64,000 nucleotides of DNA from Bog-756 sp963776225 (GTDB lineage Bacteria > Actinomycetota > Acidimicrobiia > Acidimicrobiales > RAAP-2): NCBI GenBank assembly GCA_963776225.1, contig CAVZLL010000004.1:124001-188000 (forward strand). The letters are read 5' to 3'. Position 1 is the first letter of the stretch. Each line of letters begins with the position of its first letter. Of this stretch, positions 26,156 through 34,154 are shown one piece after another. Below the pieces are notes generated by a model that worked only from the letters and a program-made list of their open reading frames with translations, was not told the DNA's origin and searched no databases. Position numbers and translations under genes: made by a program.

Positions 26156-27943
26156 TCGGACGCGGTCACGGCGTCGTGCGGATCCCGGTCGTTCGGGATC
26201 GCCCGCGCCCGGTTCGCCCGTCGTCCCGAGGAGCTCGCGTGCGTGACGGCGCGCCGACTCGCTGTCGGGGCTCCCCGAAAGCATCCGGCTCAGCTCGACC
26301 ACCCGCGCCTCACCGTCGAGCGGGACCACTTCCGAACGGGTCCGCCCACCCTCCTCGCGCTTGGCGACGGCAATCTGGCCGTCGGCGCGGGCGGCCACCT
26401 GGGCCAGGTGGGTCACCACGATCACCTGCGCGTGGCGCCCGAGTCCGGCGAGCGCCGACCCGACCGCGACCGCCGCGGTCCCGCCGACTCCGGCGTCGAC
26501 CTCGTCGAACACGAGGACCCCGGGAGCGTCGGTCAGCGCCAGGCGGAGCGCGAGCATGGTCCGCGAGAGCTCTCCCCCCGAGGCCACCCGGGCAAGCGGT
26601 AGCGCGCTCTCCCCGGGGTTGGCGGCCAGCTCGAACGAGACCTGCTCCGCGCTGCCCGGTCCGTCGACCCGGACCGCGAAGCAGGCCGAGGGCATGGCCA
26701 GCTCGCGGAGCGTCGCCTCGATCTGAGCGGCCAACAGGGGCGCGACCCGGCGGCGCGCGGCGGCGACACCCTCCTCGGACTCCTCGACGTCGTGCCGGGC
26801 GGTCTCGATCTCCAGGTCGATGGCCGCCGCCCGCTCCTCCTCACCGGCCAGGACGGCCAGCTGCGCGAGGGCGCCTTGGGCGAATGCCAGCACCTCGCCG
26901 GGTGTCGGCCCGTACTTGCGCCCGAGCTGGCGGAGGAGCTCCCGGCGCGCCCGCACCTCGCCCAGGCGGGCCGGATCGTCCTCCCAGGTCTCGACCACGC
27001 TGCGTAGCTCGGAGGCCAGCTCACCGAGCTCGATCATCTGGGACCGCACCGCCCCGTCGAACCGGGCCAGCGGACCCCGGCCGGCCAGCGCGCCGGCAGC
27101 CTCGGCGAGCCGGTCGATCGCGCCGGACGCCTGCGGGCCGCCGTCGCCGCCGGGCGCGCCTCCGGCGAGGCCGTCTGCGTCGAAGCTGTCTCCGGTGAGG
27201 GCGACCAGCGCCGCCGCCGCGGCGTGGCGGTGGGCCGCGGCATCGGCCAGCCGGTCCTCCTCCACTTCGAGACGGGCGTCCTCGTCGGCGTCCTCGATGT
27301 CGGCCCGCTCGATCTCCTCGATCTGGTACCGCAGCATCTCCACCTCGCGGGCCCGCTGGCGCGCGTCCCCCCCGAGGGCCTCCGATTCGCGGACCAGAGC
27401 CGCCATCCGCCGCCGCGCTTCCTCCATGCGGGTCGTGTCGATCGCACCGAACGCGTCGAGGGCCCGCCGCTGGGCCGCCGGATGGACCAGGGTCCGATGC
27501 TGGTGCTGTCCGTGCAGCTCGATGAGGTCGTGCGCCGCCTCGGCGAGCGCGCCCACGGTGGCCATCCGGCCGTCGATCCAGGCCCGCGAGCGCCCCTCCC
27601 GGACCACCGAGCGTGCCAGCAGGACCTCCTGGTCGCCGTCTGCGCCGGGTCGGGCGAAGCGAGCCTCGACGAGCGCCTCCGCTGCGCCGGTCCGCACGAC
27701 GGACGGGTCGGCCCGGCCACCGAGCAGGAGTCCGAGCGCCTCCACGAGGAGTGTCTTTCCGGCACCGGTCTCACCGGTGAGCGCGGTCGTGCCCGGACCG
27801 AGCCTCACCGTCACGTCGTCGATGACGCCGAGGTCGCGCACGTGGAGCTCGACCAGCATCGCACCAGCCACCGGAGCGTCCATCGGTCCGTCCACCGGGC
27901 CGTCCATCGGGCCGTCCACCGGGCCGTCCACCGGGCCGTCCAC
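26153..27943 (-). CDS. recN: DNA repair protein RecN
   Basis: RecN is an SMC-like ATPase acting early in double-strand break repair. Walker A (GETGAGKT), a long coiled coil, the ABC signature (SGGELSRTMLAL) and Walker B (VLVFDEVDAGVGG) are all visible. From the GTG at 27943 the protein has 596 residues and begins with about 28 residues of DGPV/DGPM repeats, encoded by a 12-base tandem repeat. The conserved family start is at MLVELHV, whose ATG is at 27859. GGGCGGAG just before 27943 favours the longer form, but both starts are possible. Confidence 0.93.
   Translation of the reverse strand: MDGPVDGPVDGPMDGPVDGPMDAPVAGAMLVELHVRDLGVIDDVTVRLGPGTTALTGETGAGKTLLVEALGLLLGGRADPSVVRTGAAEALVEARFARPGADGDQEVLLARSVVREGRSRAWIDGRMATVGALAEAAHDLIELHGQHQHRTLVHPAAQRRALDAFGAIDTTRMEEARRRMAALVRESEALGGDARQRAREVEMLRYQIEEIERADIEDADEDARLEVEEDRLADAAAHRHAAAAALVALTGDSFDADGLAGGAPGGDGGPQASGAIDRLAEAAGALAGRGPLARFDGAVRSQMIELGELASELRSVVETWEDDPARLGEVRARRELLRQLGRKYGPTPGEVLAFAQGALAQLAVLAGEEERAAAIDLEIETARHDVEESEEGVAAARRRVAPLLAAQIEATLRELAMPSACFAVRVDGPGSAEQVSFELAANPGESALPLARVASGGELSRTMLALRLALTDAPGVLVFDEVDAGVGGTAAVAVGSALAGLGRHAQVIVVTHLAQVAARADGQIAVAKREEGGRTRSEVVPLDGEARVVELSRMLSGSPDSESARRHARELLGTTGEPGAGDPERPGSARRRDRVR
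27881..27943 (-). repeat. 12-bp tandem repeat at the recN start
   Basis: Five to six units of the type GTGGACGGCCCG/ATGGACGGCCCG encode DGPV or DGPM. The repeat fills the space between the nadK stop and the conserved start of RecN and contains several in-frame GTG and ATG codons. Confidence 0.8.
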
Positions 27944-27952
27944 GGCTCCGCC

Positions 27953-28786
27953 CTACCGGTCGGCCAGGTGGAACTTCGCCCGCAGGATCGCGTGGAAGCC
28001 CCGCGTCCCGAAGGTCACCAAGCGTGCGGGGCGCTGCCCCTCGACGCACTCGACGGTCGATCCCGGTACGAGCGTGCTCACCGTGATGCCGTCCACGACC
28101 AGCACGGCGGACCGCGGTCCGAGCACTTCGAGCCGGAGCCGCTCGGAGCGATCGAGGACCAATGGGCGGTCGAACAGCATGTGGGGCGAGACCGGGGTCA
28201 GGACGATGGCCCGGAGGCGTGGCGAGAGCAGCGGCCCGCGGGCCGAGAGGTTGTAGGCCGTCGAGCCGGTCGGAGTGGACACCAGCAGCCCGTCCGCCTC
28301 GTAGGTCACGAACGGACGGTCGTCGATGGAGGCGGCGATCCGCACGGTGTGCCCGGGCACGGTCTTCTCGACCGACGCCTCGTTGAGGGCGCGCTGCTCG
28401 CACACCGGCTCTCCCTCGGCCGAACGCACCGTCACGTCGAGGGTCATCCGCTCCTCGACCCGGTAGTCACCGGCGAGGTAGCGCTCGAGTGCCTCCTCGA
28501 GTCCCGCCGGCTCGATCTCGGTCAGGTAGCCGAGCCGGCCGAGGTTGACCCCGAGCACGGGGACCGCGCCGTCGTCCGCGCTGTCGATGGCACGCAGCAG
28601 CGTCCCGTCGCCGCCGAGGCTCACCAGAAGATCTGCGCCCTCGAGCGCGATGGACCCGTCCGGCTGCAGCGCGCTGCGGGCCTCATGCCCGCGCGCGCTC
28701 AGCCAGCTGGTCGCGCGTTCGGCGAGTGCGGTCGCCTCGGTGCGGTCCGGGCGGGCGTAGAAGACGATGCGGGCCACTCCGGTCAC
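27953..28786 (-). CDS. nadK: NAD kinase
   Basis: NadK phosphorylates NAD to NADP. The GGDGT motif near residue 58, the NEASVEK region near residue 140 and the TPTGSTAYNLSA motif near residue 176 are diagnostic. The length of 277 residues is normal. The ATG overlaps the tlyA stop by four bases. The order tlyA-nadK-recN is the standard actinobacterial arrangement. Confidence 0.96.
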   Translation of the reverse strand: MTGVARIVFYARPDRTEATALAERATSWLSARGHEARSALQPDGSIALEGADLLVSLGGDGTLLRAIDSADDGAVPVLGVNLGRLGYLTEIEPAGLEEALERYLAGDYRVEERMTLDVTVRSAEGEPVCEQRALNEASVEKTVPGHTVRIAASIDDRPFVTYEADGLLVSTPTGSTAYNLSARGPLLSPRLRAIVLTPVSPHMLFDRPLVLDRSERLRLEVLGPRSAVLVVDGITVSTLVPGSTVECVEGQRPARLVTFGTRGFHAILRAKFHLADR

Positions 28787-29676
28787 CCGCCCGCACGGTG
28801 GGGAGGGGCTGCCTCGTCGACGGCGGCGTCGACGGCGGCGTCGAGCGCTGCGTCGATCTGTGCGCCGAGCTGTGCGTCGAGCTGTGCGCCGGGCCCACCC
28901 TCGGGGACGACCCCGGTGCCCACGGCCGGCGTCCGGGCGTACAGCATGAACTCGACGTTCCCGGAGTGGCCGGTGATCGGTGACGGCATGGCCCCCATGA
29001 TGGCTGCTCCGGCGGACCGGAGCGCGACTGCCACCTCGCCCAGGACCCGGCGCTGGACCGCCGGGTCCCGGATCACCCCCCGTCCTCTGGACGCCTCGGC
29101 CCGCCCTGCCTCGAATTGCGGCTTCACCAGGAGCAGCAGCGGCGCGCCGGGTACCGCGATTCCGCCGGTGAGGACGGGGACCGCCCGGGTCACCGAGATG
29201 AACGAGAGGTCGACCGTGACCAGATCGACCGGTCGGTCCCCGAGCGTCGCCAGGGTCAGCGAGCGCACGTCGACGCGCTCGTGGACCACAACCCGCGGAT
29301 CGGACCGGAGCTTCTCGTGGAGTTGGCCGTGCCCCACATCGACCGAGATCACCTCCCGGGCACCGGCCTGGAGCAGGCAGTCGGTGAAGCCACCGGTCGA
29401 CGCGCCGGCGTCGAGCGCACGCAGGCCGGTCGGGTCCAGTGCGAAGCGGGTGAGCGCGGCACGGAGCTTCTCGCCCCCCCGACCGACGAACGGCGGCGGG
29501 TCTCCTCGGAGTTCGATCGGCTCCGCCGGCGAGACCAGCCGGGCCGGCGTGTCGGCGACCGTCCCCGACACGAGGACCGCTCCCCTGCCGATCAGATCGA
29601 CCGCTCGCGGCCGACTCTCCACGAGTCCCCGGGTGACCAGCGCCCGATCCAGCCGCTGGCGGGAAGGGGGGGTCAG
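28783..29676 (-). CDS. tlyA: TlyA-family rRNA 2'-O-methyltransferase, probable CTG start
   Basis: TlyA methylates 16S and 23S rRNA. The N-terminal S4 domain (RLDRALVTRGLVESR) and the FtsJ-type methyltransferase motif LDAGASTGGFTDCLL are clear. The first ordinary start, GTG at 29622, would delete the beginning of the S4 domain. The frame stays open upstream, and a CTG at 29676 overlaps the stop of the preceding gene (CTGA) and restores the family N-terminus, giving 297 residues. No ATG, GTG or TTG lies in that interval. The C-terminus carries a low-complexity AQLD/AALDAAVDAAVDE tail. Confidence 0.85.
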   Translation of the reverse strand: MTPPSRQRLDRALVTRGLVESRPRAVDLIGRGAVLVSGTVADTPARLVSPAEPIELRGDPPPFVGRGGEKLRAALTRFALDPTGLRALDAGASTGGFTDCLLQAGAREVISVDVGHGQLHEKLRSDPRVVVHERVDVRSLTLATLGDRPVDLVTVDLSFISVTRAVPVLTGGIAVPGAPLLLLVKPQFEAGRAEASRGRGVIRDPAVQRRVLGEVAVALRSAGAAIMGAMPSPITGHSGNVEFMLYARTPAVGTGVVPEGGPGAQLDAQLGAQIDAALDAAVDAAVDEAAPPHRAGG

Positions 29677-30293
29677 CCGGCCGATCCCGTCCGGTGGGGC
29701 GTACCCTCGGTCCCGGCCGACTTGGTTGCGGCTGCCTTCTTGGCCGCCGGGGCCTTTTTCGTCGCGGCGGCCTTCGTGGCGGCGGCCTTCGGTGCGGCGG
29801 CCTTCGTGGCGGGTGTCCTCTTGGCGGGTGCCCTCTTGGCGGGTGCTTTCTGGGCCGCTGTCTTTGCGGCGGCCTTCTCGGCCGCGGGGGCCTTCTTCGT
29901 CGCGGGGGCCTTCTTCGTCGCGGCAGCCTTTTTCGCGGGTGCCTTCTCGGCGGCGGCCTTCTTGGGTGGCGACTTCTTCGAGACGGTGCTCCTGCCGGCC
30001 TCGGCGCTCCTGCCCAGGAGGGTGGCCACCTGGACGGCGAGGTCCTCCAGGCTGGTGATCCCGACGTGTTCGAGCTGACGGGTCACCTCGGCGCGCACCT
30101 GCGCCACGAAGGCCTCACTCCCCTTCTTGCTCCGCTCGATGAGGTCGTCGACCTTCGCCCGGGCGTCACCGTGCTGGAGGTCACCGCTCTGGACGAGCTC
30201 GTGGACGAGCTCCTCGGCACGGCGGCGGGTCATGTGGCTGAAGGCGATCCCGGCGTCGAGATACCTCTGAAATGCATCGTTGTTCCTGGCCAT
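29673..30293 (-). CDS. Phasin-like protein with histone-H1-like Lys/Ala/Pro tail
   Basis: The first 105 residues form a helical domain (MTRRRAEELVHELVQSGDL, then VDDLIERSKKGSEAFVAQVR) like the PhaF/PhaI phasins or the MucR-like helical regulators. The last 100 residues are AAK/KKAPA repeats resembling histone H1. Such proteins bind DNA with the tail and may attach storage granules to the nucleoid, as known for PhaF. The gene starts with ATG six bases after a good promoter. It heads the tlyA-nadK-recN operon. Confidence 0.82.
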   Translation of the reverse strand: MARNNDAFQRYLDAGIAFSHMTRRRAEELVHELVQSGDLQHGDARAKVDDLIERSKKGSEAFVAQVRAEVTRQLEHVGITSLEDLAVQVATLLGRSAEAGRSTVSKKSPPKKAAAEKAPAKKAAATKKAPATKKAPAAEKAAAKTAAQKAPAKRAPAKRTPATKAAAPKAAATKAAATKKAPAAKKAAATKSAGTEGTPHRTGSAG

Positions 30294-30299
30294 TTTGGC

Positions 30300-30328
30300 A
30301 CTCTACCTGGGCTGCTAGCTGATAGCAA
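30300..30328 (-). promoter_or_regulatory. Leaderless promoter of the phasin-like/tlyA/nadK/recN operon
   Basis: On the minus strand TTGCTA (30323-30328), a 17-base spacer and TAGAGT (30300-30305) are followed after six bases by the ATG. This is the best-formed promoter in the window, with both hexamers at ideal spacing. The transcript would start at or next to the start codon. Confidence 0.7.
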
Positions 30329-30376
30329 GCACTTTTGGAGGGGCCCTGCAGCCGGGACTCCGGGGGCGGACGCGAC

Positions 30377-31162
30377 CTATCCGGGTGCGCTCCCGCGGAC
30401 CACGGTCGCGAAGTCGGGTGCCTGCAGCGCCACCGGGCAGCCGTCCACCGGGCTCCCGCGCGCGTACACGCCGGTCTCGACCAGGGCGAAGGGGATCCCC
30501 AGCCGCTCGGCCAGACGGCCGTCCGTGCGCGGCTGGTCGCCGACGAGGACGACGCCGGTGGCTCCCGCCGTGATGCCGAACCGGGACTGCAGGAACTCGA
30601 CCATCGGCCGGTGCGGCTTGCCCGCGATCTCCGGGGTGACACCCGATGCGGTCGCCACTGCGGCCAGGAGTGCCCCGGTACCGGGAACCAGCCCCGCCGG
30701 TGTCGGGTGGGTCGGGTCCTCGTTGGTGGCGATGAGACGGCCCGAGGCACGCGCGGCGGCGGCGATCGCGGTCAGCGACTCGAAGTCGAAGGTGCGGTTC
30801 CACCCCACCAGCGCCGCGTCGCACCGACCGGCGGTGGCGACCCGGACCCCTCTCGCGGCGAGTGCCTCGAGCACACCGCCTTCTGCGAGCACCGTCACCG
30901 TCTGACCCGGGGCGAGCAACGAGACGGCCGCCCCGGCGGAGGTCACCAGGTCGGCCTCGGTGGCCGAGATGCCCACCCGGGAGAGGCGCTCGAGCAGTTC
31001 CGCGACGGTCGGCGACGAGTTGTTGGTGGCGAAGACCACCCGGACCCCGCGTGCCCGGAGGGTATCCACGGCTCCCGACGGGTCACCGATCGGCTCACCG
31101 GACAGCCAGATCACGCCGTCGAGGTCGACGATCCAGAGCGAGGCGGTGGCGAACGCGCTCAG
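30377..31162 (-). CDS. HAD-superfamily phosphatase (NagD-like), probable CTG start
   Basis: The product matches class IIA HAD phosphatases: DLDGVIW with the catalytic Asp, then FATNNSS, then the GKPHRPM lysine motif and VGDQPRTDGRLA. The M. tuberculosis gene in this position, Rv1692, encodes a glycerol-3-phosphate phosphatase. The first ordinary start is the GTG at 31114, which falls after the nucleophile Asp and would give a dead protein. No ATG, GTG or TTG lies upstream in frame before the desaturase gene. CTG at 31162 gives 261 residues and an intact DLDG motif. Confidence 0.82.
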   Translation of the reverse strand: MSAFATASLWIVDLDGVIWLSGEPIGDPSGAVDTLRARGVRVVFATNNSSPTVAELLERLSRVGISATEADLVTSAGAAVSLLAPGQTVTVLAEGGVLEALAARGVRVATAGRCDAALVGWNRTFDFESLTAIAAAARASGRLIATNEDPTHPTPAGLVPGTGALLAAVATASGVTPEIAGKPHRPMVEFLQSRFGITAGATGVVLVGDQPRTDGRLAERLGIPFALVETGVYARGSPVDGCPVALQAPDFATVVRGSAPG

Positions 31163-31196
31163 CGCGATCGGTCCGGGCGGGTCGGTGCGGCCGAGC

Positions 31197-32411
31197 TCAC
31201 TCCACGGAGTGGTCGGTCCCGGTCGACTCCGCCGTGGTCCCGATCCGGGCTCGGCGGGTCGCGGCCGCCAGCCGGTTCGCCGATGCCAGCGCCTGGGAGA
31301 TGAGGCCCGAGAGGGTCGAGAGCGGCTCCTCGCCCGATGGGACCGGCAACGGAGCTCCCGGGCCGGCCGGCGACGGCACCGCCGCGGCAGTCCCCGCCAC
31401 CGACGGGACCACGGGCGTTGCCACCTCGGTCGACGGAGGAGTGGGGCGGGCGCTCAGGTCGGCGATGCGTTCGCCGGTGATCTTGGCCGCCCGTTCCCAG
31501 TAGGAGCGGAACATGCCGATGTCGAAGGCCCCGTCGCGGACCCGTGCCTGATCGAGGAGGCGGGAAGGCGGGTTCTTCAGATCGTGGACGAGGTGGAGGG
31601 CGGCCAGGCCCCGGAGGGCGTACCAGGTCAGATCGAGCTCCCACCAGGTGAAGCCCTGGCGGACCGATGCCGGGAGGTAGTGGTGGTTGTTGTGCCACCC
31701 TTCCCCACCGGTCAGCAGGGCGATCACCAGGGAGTTCCGGCTGGTGTCCGGGGTCGCGTAGCGGCGGCGTCCGATCATGTGGGTGAGGGAGTTGACGAGG
31801 AAGGTGGCGTGCCAGAGCAGGACGGTGGAGAGGAAGAAGCCGATCAGCAGGCCACCCCACCCACCGATGAGGTAGCAGGTGATCCCGAGGGCCCACGGAC
31901 CGACCCACTGGAAGCGCTCGACCAGTCGCAGTTCCGGAAACGCGGCGAAGTCCTTGATCCCGTCGAGGTCGGTGTGCTTGTACCTGGTCGAGAGGATCCA
32001 GCCGACGTGGCTCCACAGGAACCCGTCACGCGGCGAGTGGACGTCCCCGTCGAGGTCGGTGAACCGATGGTGCGCCCGGTGGTGGCCCGCCCACCAGAGC
32101 GGTCCCTTCTGCGCCGCGGTGGTCCCGCCGACGGCGATCAGGAATTGCGCGATCCGACCCATCTTGTAGCTGCGGTGCGAGAAGTAGCGGTGGTACCCGG
32201 CGGTGATGCAGAACATGCGGATCACGTAGAGGGCGCCGCAGAGGACCCAGTCGGCCCAGGTCACCTGCACGAAGAACGCGGCGAGGGGAGCCAGGTGCAC
32301 CAGCAGGAACGGGACGGCGGCGACCCAGTCGGTCCGCGGGCGCGAGGACCCTTCGGCCGCGTCGACGGGTTCGGGCCCCTGGCTCGTCTGCTCGGTGGTG
32401 GGTGCGGTCAT
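31197..32411 (-). CDS. Acyl-CoA/fatty acid delta-9 desaturase
   Basis: The 404-residue membrane protein carries the three His boxes of the stearoyl-CoA desaturase family: HRYFSH near residue 74, HRAHH near residue 111 and HNNHH near residue 248. Two pairs of transmembrane helices surround them. The C-terminal 80 residues are a Pro/Ala-rich, probably disordered tail. The closest known type is mycobacterial DesA3, which makes oleic acid and needs an oxidoreductase partner. The HAD phosphatase gene follows 34 bases downstream. Confidence 0.92.
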   Translation of the reverse strand: MTAPTTEQTSQGPEPVDAAEGSSRPRTDWVAAVPFLLVHLAPLAAFFVQVTWADWVLCGALYVIRMFCITAGYHRYFSHRSYKMGRIAQFLIAVGGTTAAQKGPLWWAGHHRAHHRFTDLDGDVHSPRDGFLWSHVGWILSTRYKHTDLDGIKDFAAFPELRLVERFQWVGPWALGITCYLIGGWGGLLIGFFLSTVLLWHATFLVNSLTHMIGRRRYATPDTSRNSLVIALLTGGEGWHNNHHYLPASVRQGFTWWELDLTWYALRGLAALHLVHDLKNPPSRLLDQARVRDGAFDIGMFRSYWERAAKITGERIADLSARPTPPSTEVATPVVPSVAGTAAAVPSPAGPGAPLPVPSGEEPLSTLSGLISQALASANRLAAATRRARIGTTAESTGTDHSVE

Positions 32412-32560
32412 GGGAACGGGCGCCGCCGTCCGACGACAACCGGTCCAGCCTACCCGACGCACCGCGCGCGATGGCGACCGCCGGGCCGCAGTCGAGGCAG
32501 GTTCACCGCCGGTCGCCCGGTGCGCAGCGGAGCCGCGCTGCCCGAAAGGGCGGAAGGCGG

Positions 32561-33646
32561 TCAGCGGGCGACGTAGAGATCCCCGTTCGGACCCTCGGTG
32601 ATCTTGATGGAGGTCAGGCCGTTCGGGGCCGGCCCCTGCACGACCGCACCCGTACGAGCGTTGAATTCGGACCCGTGGCACGGACACGCGATGATCCTGG
32701 CGGATGCCTGGTAGGCAACCGTGCACCCGGCGTGTGGACAGACCGCGTCGAACGCGACGAAGTGCCCCGCCGTCTGCTGGATCACGATGGCCGGGTCGCC
32801 ACTCGACGGATCGGTGAAGCTGGCCGATCCTCCGACCGGCACGACCGACGCCGCGCCGAGGTTGGTGCCCTTGGGTTCCGGCGCCGCCGCGGTCGACGAG
32901 GTGGCGCCCTGCCCGGGACCGGTGGTGCCGGTCGGCGCCGAGGTCGACGCCGGAGCTCCCCCGCCGCTTCCGAGGGAGGGCCCGGTGCTGCCCGAGGTCG
33001 ACGCCGGGGAAAGCGCCCGGCCGATGCCCGCGGCGACCCCCGCGATCAGCACCACTGCCCCCGCCACGATGGCGCCGACCACCCCGGTCGAGACGACCGC
33101 TCGGCGGGAGAGGGCTCCCCCCTCCCCGCGTTCGGATGCCTGTCCGGGTGCCCGGGCGCGCCGCGCGGCGAGCCAGGTGTCGACGGCCGGGGCGCCGGCG
33201 GCGCCGGCCAGGAGCAGCGGGGTCCAGGCGAAGAGGAAGACGATGTCCGCGCCGGTGAAGTAGGGGCGGCTGTGGAACGACACGGCCAGGAACAGCCCGA
33301 GCGAGAGCGCCATGCCCCCCGCCGCGGCCACCCTGGTGAGCAGCCCCACCAGCGCACCTACGCCGACCGCCACCTCGCCCAGGGCGATGAGCACCCCGAC
33401 CACCGGCGAGACCGAGACCAGGTGGCTCAACAGCCCGTGGATCGGGCTGGTGCGCGCCGCGCCGGCCAGCTGGGCATGGATCGAGATGGGGCTCGAGCTC
33501 CGGAAGAAGTCGGGGTTGGCGAGCTTCTGGAGCCCGGCGAACAGGAAGGTCGCACCCAGGAAGAGGCGCAGCGGGAGGAGGTACCAGCCTGCGGCAACCG
33601 ACCCGTCCGAGCCGCGCGGGGGCCACGGGGCGGAGGTCCCTTCCAT
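32561..33646 (-). CDS. DoxX/DoxD-like membrane domain fused to a Rieske [2Fe-2S] domain
   Basis: The 361-residue protein begins with a four-helix DoxX-type domain (LFLGATFLFAGLQKLANP near residue 30). A basic Arg-Arg segment and one further membrane helix (about residues 178-200) follow, then a Ser/Thr/Gly/Pro-rich linker, then a Rieske domain with CPHAGC and CPCHGS ligands near the C-terminus. The orientation suggests an extracytoplasmic Rieske centre. A redox role with a quinone, as in thiosulfate:quinone oxidoreductase, is a reasonable guess only. The ATG lies eight bases after TAGCGT. Confidence 0.88.
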   Translation of the reverse strand: MEGTSAPWPPRGSDGSVAAGWYLLPLRLFLGATFLFAGLQKLANPDFFRSSSPISIHAQLAGAARTSPIHGLLSHLVSVSPVVGVLIALGEVAVGVGALVGLLTRVAAAGGMALSLGLFLAVSFHSRPYFTGADIVFLFAWTPLLLAGAAGAPAVDTWLAARRARAPGQASERGEGGALSRRAVVSTGVVGAIVAGAVVLIAGVAAGIGRALSPASTSGSTGPSLGSGGGAPASTSAPTGTTGPGQGATSSTAAAPEPKGTNLGAASVVPVGGSASFTDPSSGDPAIVIQQTAGHFVAFDAVCPHAGCTVAYQASARIIACPCHGSEFNARTGAVVQGPAPNGLTSIKITEGPNGDLYVAR

Positions 33647-33654
33647 GCCCGGGC

Positions 33655-33660
33655 ACGCTA
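33655..33660 (-). promoter_or_regulatory. Probable leaderless -10 box for the DoxX-Rieske gene
   Basis: TAGCGT on the minus strand, eight bases before the ATG at 33646. Confidence 0.5.
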
Positions 33661-33699
33661 CAAGCTCCCGCCCGCAGATCGCCTTCGCCCGGGCGCGTC

Positions 33700-33705
33700 T
33701 ACCAT
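33700..33705 (+). promoter_or_regulatory. Probable leaderless -10 box for the 33712 membrane-protein gene
   Basis: TACCAT lies six bases before the GTG at 33712, in the 65-base gap shared with the divergent DoxX-Rieske gene. Confidence 0.55.
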
Positions 33706-33711
33706 GAGCAC

Positions 33712-34143
33712 GTGGACCAGGGAGCCGCGACAGTGACCCCGCTCGTCGGAGCCCGAGGGCGCGCCGGCACCCCTGCCCCGGCCCGTTCCCGAGCCGACCA
33801 GACCATGCGGCGTGTGCTGCGGGTACCCGATCACGCGTCCCCCGTCCCGGAGTCCGACACCCACCGGATCTTCGGTGCCTCGATCCTGCTCTCGGCGACC
33901 CGGTGCCTGCTCGCGTACATCGTGCTGCCGATCGTCCTGCCGGCGGTCGGGATCGCCCGCGGGGTCGGCCCGGCCATCGCCATCCCCATCGGGGTCCTCG
34001 CACTCACCTTCGACTACCTCGGCATGCGGCGGTTCTGGCTGGCCGATCACCACCAGCGCTGGGCCTTCTCCGCCCTCTACGCGGTGGTGGGGACGATGGT
34101 GCTGATCCTGCTGATCGCCGACATCGTCCACCTGGCCGGCTGA
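33712..34143 (+). CDS. Small polytopic membrane protein, unknown function
   Basis: The 143-residue product has a Pro/Arg-rich cytoplasmic N-terminus and three hydrophobic segments (about residues 56-80, 85-100 and 118-140). It starts with GTG six bases after TACCAT. I do not recognise the family. It is divergent from the DoxX-Rieske gene and 11 bases upstream of the VOC gene, so it may share a transcript with VOC and the chromate transporter. Confidence 0.7.
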   Translation: MDQGAATVTPLVGARGRAGTPAPARSRADQTMRRVLRVPDHASPVPESDTHRIFGASILLSATRCLLAYIVLPIVLPAVGIARGVGPAIAIPIGVLALTFDYLGMRRFWLADHHQRWAFSALYAVVGTMVLILLIADIVHLAG

Positions 34144-34154
34144 CCGTCGGAACG

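Noticed and set aside
24722..26602. A 626-codon plus-strand open frame
   Set aside because: It is antisense to pyrG and recN, with His/Asp/Val-rich shadow composition.
28783..29622. GTG at 29622 as the tlyA start
   Set aside because: It would remove the first part of the S4 domain that family members share; CTG at 29676 fits better.
27224..30058. A 944-codon plus-strand open frame
   Set aside because: It is antisense to recN, nadK, tlyA and the phasin-like gene; it ends in Ser/Arg-rich sequence that mirrors the AAK repeats.
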